Shown here piece after piece: positions 5,324 to 6,955 of a stretch of DNA of 6,955 nt (positions are counted from its first letter, which is position 1; every line of letters starts with the position of its first letter). The notes under the pieces were generated by a model, which made no database searches, was not told where the DNA came from, and was given only the letters and a program-made list of their open reading frames with translations. A program made the translations under genes and the position numbers. Origin of the DNA: Chitinivibrionales bacterium (lineage in GTDB: Bacteria > Fibrobacterota > Chitinivibrionia > Chitinivibrionales > FEN-1185); the NCBI GenBank assembly GCA_028718065.1, contig JAQUMP010000182.1, positions 1 to 6,955 of the forward strand. The letters run 5' to 3'.

Positions 5324-5350
5324 CGATAAATGCAATCTTTTTGTTACAAT
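5317..5350. repeat. Inverted repeat across the nucleotidyltransferase stop codon
   Basis: ATTGTAAC (5317-5324) and GTTACAAT (5343-5350) form a perfect 8-bp stem with an 18-nt loop. The stop codon TAA (5321-5323) lies inside the left arm. No T-tract follows the stem, although TTTTT occurs inside the loop. It may protect the mRNA 3' end. Confidence 0.4.
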
Positions 5351-5422
5351 TCCGTTCAACAGTTACTAAATCTTTGTCCTTTTGCGTGTCGAACACTTAC
5401 ATCACTAGGCATTATCTTAAAT

Positions 5423-5449
5423 AAAAACAGGTCCAGATCCTGCTTTTTT
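5423..5449 (+). terminator. Weak candidate terminator of the operon
   Basis: AAAAACAGG and CCTG-C-TTTTTT can pair around a 7-nt loop (5432-5438). Only four base pairs are contiguous GC-containing pairs, but the T-tract (5444-5449) is good. It is 100 bp after the stop codon. Confidence 0.35.
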
Positions 5450-5462
5450 AAAAGTTGTTTTT

Positions 5463-5532
5463 TGTCACGTTTTGCCACGTTTTCTTGCAAAACCCTGCGT
5501 AAATTTGCAAAAAAAGGCAATATTATTTTTAA
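5463..5532 (+). repeat. Phased arm-type repeat block, copy B
   Basis: Counterpart of 1891-1960, offset by exactly 3,572 bp, the same offset as the 81-bp repeats. It has two CACGTTT-containing units, then TTGCAAAACC at 5485, CTGCGTAAAT at 5495, TTGCAAAAAA at 5505 and AGGCAATATT at 5515. It is diverged from copy A (57/70), whereas the core repeat is perfect. So the two arms belong to related but distinct elements, rather than arising from one recent duplication. Confidence 0.6.
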
Positions 5533-5601
5533 AAAGCACTTCATATGCCAATCACACAACTGCAAATATTTCAGCATGTTACAGATGCGCCAACGACATG
5601 A

Positions 5602-5643
5602 CTCTTAATCAGTAGGTCTTAGGTTCGAATCCTAAATGGTGTA
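5602..5643 (+). pseudogene. tRNA-Lys(CTT) 3' fragment, copy B
   Basis: Same 42-nt fragment as at 2030-2071, from the anticodon loop to the discriminator base. The preceding CATGA replaces the expected 5' anticodon strand ACTGA, so the anticodon stem cannot form properly and no D-arm is present. Confidence 0.85.
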
Positions 5644-5644
5644 T

Positions 5645-5675
5645 AAAAAGCCCTTGAGTAAGCAGGGGCTTTTTT
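5645..5675 (+). terminator. Rho-independent terminator in att copy B
   Basis: Identical to the hairpin at 2073-2103: a 7-bp stem with one G-T pair and 6-nt loop, an A-run before it and six Ts after it. It closes the element on the right, and with copy A would insulate the cargo transcriptionally. Confidence 0.85.
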
Positions 5676-5687
5676 AATTTAGGGTGA

Positions 5688-5701
5688 GAACCTAAGACCT
5701 A
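5688..5701 (-). repeat. Inverted 14-nt copy of the tRNA-Lys variable loop and T-stem
   Basis: GAACCTAAGACCTA is the exact reverse complement of 5613-5626 in att copy B (and of the matching part of copy A). It begins 6 bp after the end of copy B. It may be a fragment left by an inverted recombination event, or it could pair with the tRNA fragment in a transcript. Confidence 0.55.
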
Positions 5702-5717
5702 AATAAAACAGGTTCGA

Positions 5718-5789
5718 CTCGGAGCACACGGACGTGCGGAGAGCACTGCGGAGCAGCCCGCAGGGCAACATGCCGGATGCATGTTGTGT
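5718..5789. other. 72-nt hairpin-rich insert inside a third tRNA-Lys T-arm
   Basis: The insert lies between AGGTTCGA (5710-5717) and ATCCTAAATGG (5790 onward), which are contiguous in the two intact tRNA fragments. It is GC-rich and made of successive small hairpins: GCAC/GTGC, GTGC/GCAC, CTGC/GCAG (or CTGCG/CGCAG), and the strongest, CAACATGC (5766-5773) with GCATGTTG (5779-5786) around CGGAT. No coding frame is convincing. A REP-like or other miniature palindromic element is possible. Confidence 0.5.
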
Positions 5790-5814
5790 ATCCTAAATGG
5801 TGTATAAAAAGCCC
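5790..5814 (+). repeat. Third copy of the tRNA-Lys 3' end
   Basis: Twenty-five bases identical to 2057-2081 and 5629-5653. They cover the 3' T-stem CCTAA, acceptor strand ATGGTGT, discriminator A and the first bases of a terminator. After that the sequence differs from the other copies. It could be the original chromosomal tRNA 3' end, or the scar of another element. Confidence 0.65.
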
Positions 5815-5834
5815 CGAAACTTCGGGGGTTTTTT
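5812..5834 (+). terminator. Rho-independent terminator after the third tRNA fragment
   Basis: CCCCGAA (5812-5818) and TTCGGGG (5821-5827) form a tight stem, followed by GTTTTTT (5828-5834) and preceded by AAAAAG. It is a different hairpin from the one in the two 81-bp repeats, although the bases leading into it are the same. Confidence 0.75.
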
Positions 5835-5901
5835 GGGGGGGCGATTTTATTTGCGCATTTGCCGCCCTCTTGCCGGAAAACTATATTGTTTGTAAAGAAT
5901 A

Positions 5902-5920
5902 TATAATCCATTAATGCGGA
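5902..5920 (+). promoter_or_regulatory. -10 element and weak ribosome binding site of the methyltransferase
   Basis: TATAAT (5902-5907) lies 19 bp before ATG 5927, giving a leader of roughly 13 nt. No convincing -35 is at the right distance. GCGGA (5916-5920) is 6 nt before the ATG. Confidence 0.35.
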
Positions 5921-5926
5921 TTAATT

Positions 5927-6955
5927 ATGCCGACAAACAATCCTTTTGCTTTCCAGGCAGGCAAGGCCGATCTTCCCGCATTGCGTGAAAGCGTAAAGCG
6001 CATCGTTGATGCCGGGTACACCGAAGATGCCGTGCGCCGGCGCCTGGACCTTAAGGATTTATGCGACCTGCAAATGCGCGCCATCCCGATTTACCGCAAA
6101 GAGCGCCTGGCCGGACGCACACCGCTCGATATAGCCATCGATTTATTTCTTCTGCAAGGCAAAGTTCCGGATGCGGAGGCGGGGCGACTGCTTAACAAAG
6201 AAGATCGCGAAGCGCTGGCGCGCACCGGGGTCTTGGCGCTCGACGGCGCCGGCGCGACCTGGGCCGCCGTATCGCTTTACCCCGTGGGAAAGGAGCCGGT
6301 TTTTGCCGACCATGCCTGGCCGCAACTTTACCAGGGAGAAAACGGCCTCGCGCCCTTCGACCAGGTCATGTTCATAGGCGCCGACAGCCGCTGGCTTGCC
6401 CGGGCCACAATGCGGCGGCCGGTGCATAAGGCCCTTGACTTATGCACCGGTTCCGGCATTCAGGCGCTCCTCGCCGCGCCGCATGCCGCGCGAGTCACGG
6501 CCGTGGATAGTAATCCCCGGGCCGTGCGCTGTGCGCGCTTTAACGCCCGGGTTTTGGAGCATCACAATATAGAAATTATGCAGGGTGATTGTTATGTACC
6601 GCTTGGCGAAGAGAAATTCGATCTTATAACCGCCAATCCTCCCTTTGTACCGGCGCCGCTGGATGCACTTGGCTTTCGCGATGGCGGACATTCGGGCGAA
6701 ACCGTGCAACGCCGCATTGCGGCGGGCCTTGCGCAACATCTTGCGCCGGGCGGCATGGCCCAGATGGTGACCGAGGTGGGTGAGCGCGATGGAGAGGCGC
6801 TCGAAGTTCGCATCCGTCAATGGCTGGGCGGCGCTTCCATGGACATGCATGTTCTACGTCTGCGGATAACTCCCGCGGAGGTTTATGCCGTCGGTCATGC
6901 TCAGGGAGATAATCCCGGAGCTTTCTTGAAGTCCGTGGATGCCTGGGCCGGAAAT
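5927..6955 (+). CDS. Two-domain class I SAM-dependent methyltransferase (3' end outside window)
   Basis: The frame is open for 343 codons from ATG 5927 and runs off the right edge. Residues 1 to about 160 are an N-terminal helical and beta region (LRESVKRIVDAGYTEDAVRR, later DVAIDLFLL-like helices) similar in layout to the N-terminal domain of actinobacterial-type methyltransferases annotated DUF7059. Residues about 165-300 are the Rossmann catalytic domain. It has motif I ALDLCTGSGIQAL (about 169-181), the acidic motif II residue D194 in VTAVDSNPRAV, GDCYVPL, and the NPPF motif at 237-240. NPPF/NPPY marks methylation of planar amide or amino nitrogens, as in PrmC/HemK and N6-adenine enzymes. 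The substrate here cannot be named. The gene is clearly GC-richer than the element to its left, which suggests it belongs to older chromosome. The start is supported by the -10 element and a modest ribosome binding site. Confidence 0.85.
   Translation, partial: MPTNNPFAFQAGKADLPALRESVKRIVDAGYTEDAVRRRLDLKDLCDLQMRAIPIYRKERLAGRTPLDIAIDLFLLQGKVPDAEAGRLLNKEDREALARTGVLALDGAGATWAAVSLYPVGKEPVFADHAWPQLYQGENGLAPFDQVMFIGADSRWLARATMRRPVHKALDLCTGSGIQALLAAPHAARVTAVDSNPRAVRCARFNARVLEHHNIEIMQGDCYVPLGEEKFDLITANPPFVPAPLDALGFRDGGHSGETVQRRIAAGLAQHLAPGGMAQMVTEVGERDGEALEVRIRQWLGGASMDMHVLRLRITPAEVYAVGHAQGDNPGAFLKSVDAWAGN

Larger units (their letters stand above)
2030..5601. mobile_element. Integrated 3.57-kb element bounded by tRNA-Lys att repeats
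   Basis: The segment lies between two direct copies of the 81-bp tRNA-derived repeat, and its right end carries the phased arm block found left of both repeats. Tandem insertion into one tRNA gene would give exactly this order: arm, tRNA 3' end, element, arm, tRNA 3' end. The intact tRNA-Lys should then lie to the left, outside the window. Cargo is a truncated sigma-like gene, a pRiA4b ORF-3-like gene, a possible transposase tail and the winged-helix/nucleotidyltransferase operon. No integrase, excisionase or replication gene is visible. It would therefore depend on a recombinase supplied in trans, or be a remnant. Confidence 0.6.
5601..5681 (+). repeat. 81-bp direct repeat, copy B (att-like site from tRNA-Lys 3' end)
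   Basis: Identical to 2029-2109. Here the arm block and element lie to the left, and the flank to the right is unrelated to the element's left end. I infer the right-hand att site of the 3.57-kb element, with the crossover in CTCTTAA (5602-5608). Confidence 0.75.

Noticed and set aside
5330..5608. Plus-strand 92-codon frame after the nucleotidyltransferase
   Set aside because: It runs through the terminator candidate, the phased repeat block and into the att core. It is rich in Cys, Phe and Lys from A/T runs, with no ribosome binding site.
1891..5681. Integron-type cassette array with attC sites
   Set aside because: The repeats are a tRNA 3' end plus terminator, not an attC palindrome with its conserved R-box pairs. 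No integron integrase is seen.
5699..5911. Minus-strand 70-codon frame over the hairpin cluster
   Set aside because: It reads through the tRNA fragment and terminator, with no ribosome binding site and no recognisable domain.
6440..6850. Minus-strand 136-codon frame and other frames inside the methyltransferase
   Set aside because: These are shadows of a GC-rich gene whose sense frame has clear methyltransferase motifs.

Overview
The window looks like a flexible chromosomal region of a diderm (Gram-negative-type) bacterium. The envelope evidence is the C-terminal end of a Pal/OmpA-type peptidoglycan-binding lipoprotein at the left edge. The phylum cannot be fixed from this sequence. Base composition is patchy: AT-rich in the middle and clearly GC-richer in the methyltransferase gene at the right edge. 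This suggests an acquired block next to older chromosome.

Left part (1-1800): the Pal C-terminus, a small zinc-ribbon protein, an N-terminal stub of a medium-chain quinone oxidoreductase/alcohol dehydrogenase-type gene, an unrecognised 51-residue protein with strong expression signals, and on the minus strand an intact bacteriohemerythrin with its own promoter.

Middle part (about 1890-5681): the main feature is a perfect 81-bp direct repeat (2029-2109 and 5601-5681). Each copy starts at the anticodon loop of a tRNA-Lys(CTT) and holds only the 3' part of that tRNA plus a rho-independent terminator. A further 70-bp block of 10-bp-phased TTGC-type repeats lies at exactly the same distance upstream of both copies (57/70 identical by my count). 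This is the arrangement expected of recombination sites for a tyrosine integrase that uses a tRNA anticodon loop. I read the segment between the copies as a discrete 3,572-bp integrated element, probably the second of two elements in tandem. No recombinase gene is visible inside it. Its cargo is a truncated sigma-70-like gene (minus strand), a pRiA4b ORF-3-like protein with an atypical short C-terminus, a possible transposase tail, and a two-gene operon. The operon encodes a winged-helix regulator overlapping by 7 nt an AbiEii-like nucleotidyltransferase, and it resembles a type IV (AbiE-like) toxin-antitoxin or phage-defence module. A 33-bp near-palindrome sits exactly on its promoter.

Right part (5682-6955): a third, interrupted copy of the same tRNA 3' end. 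Its T-loop appears split by a 72-nt hairpin-rich insert, and it is followed by a different terminator. After it comes a class I SAM-dependent methyltransferase gene that runs off the window.

The genes do not form one pathway. The coherent unit is the tRNA-Lys-associated island whose likely main cargo is the autoregulated regulator/nucleotidyltransferase pair.
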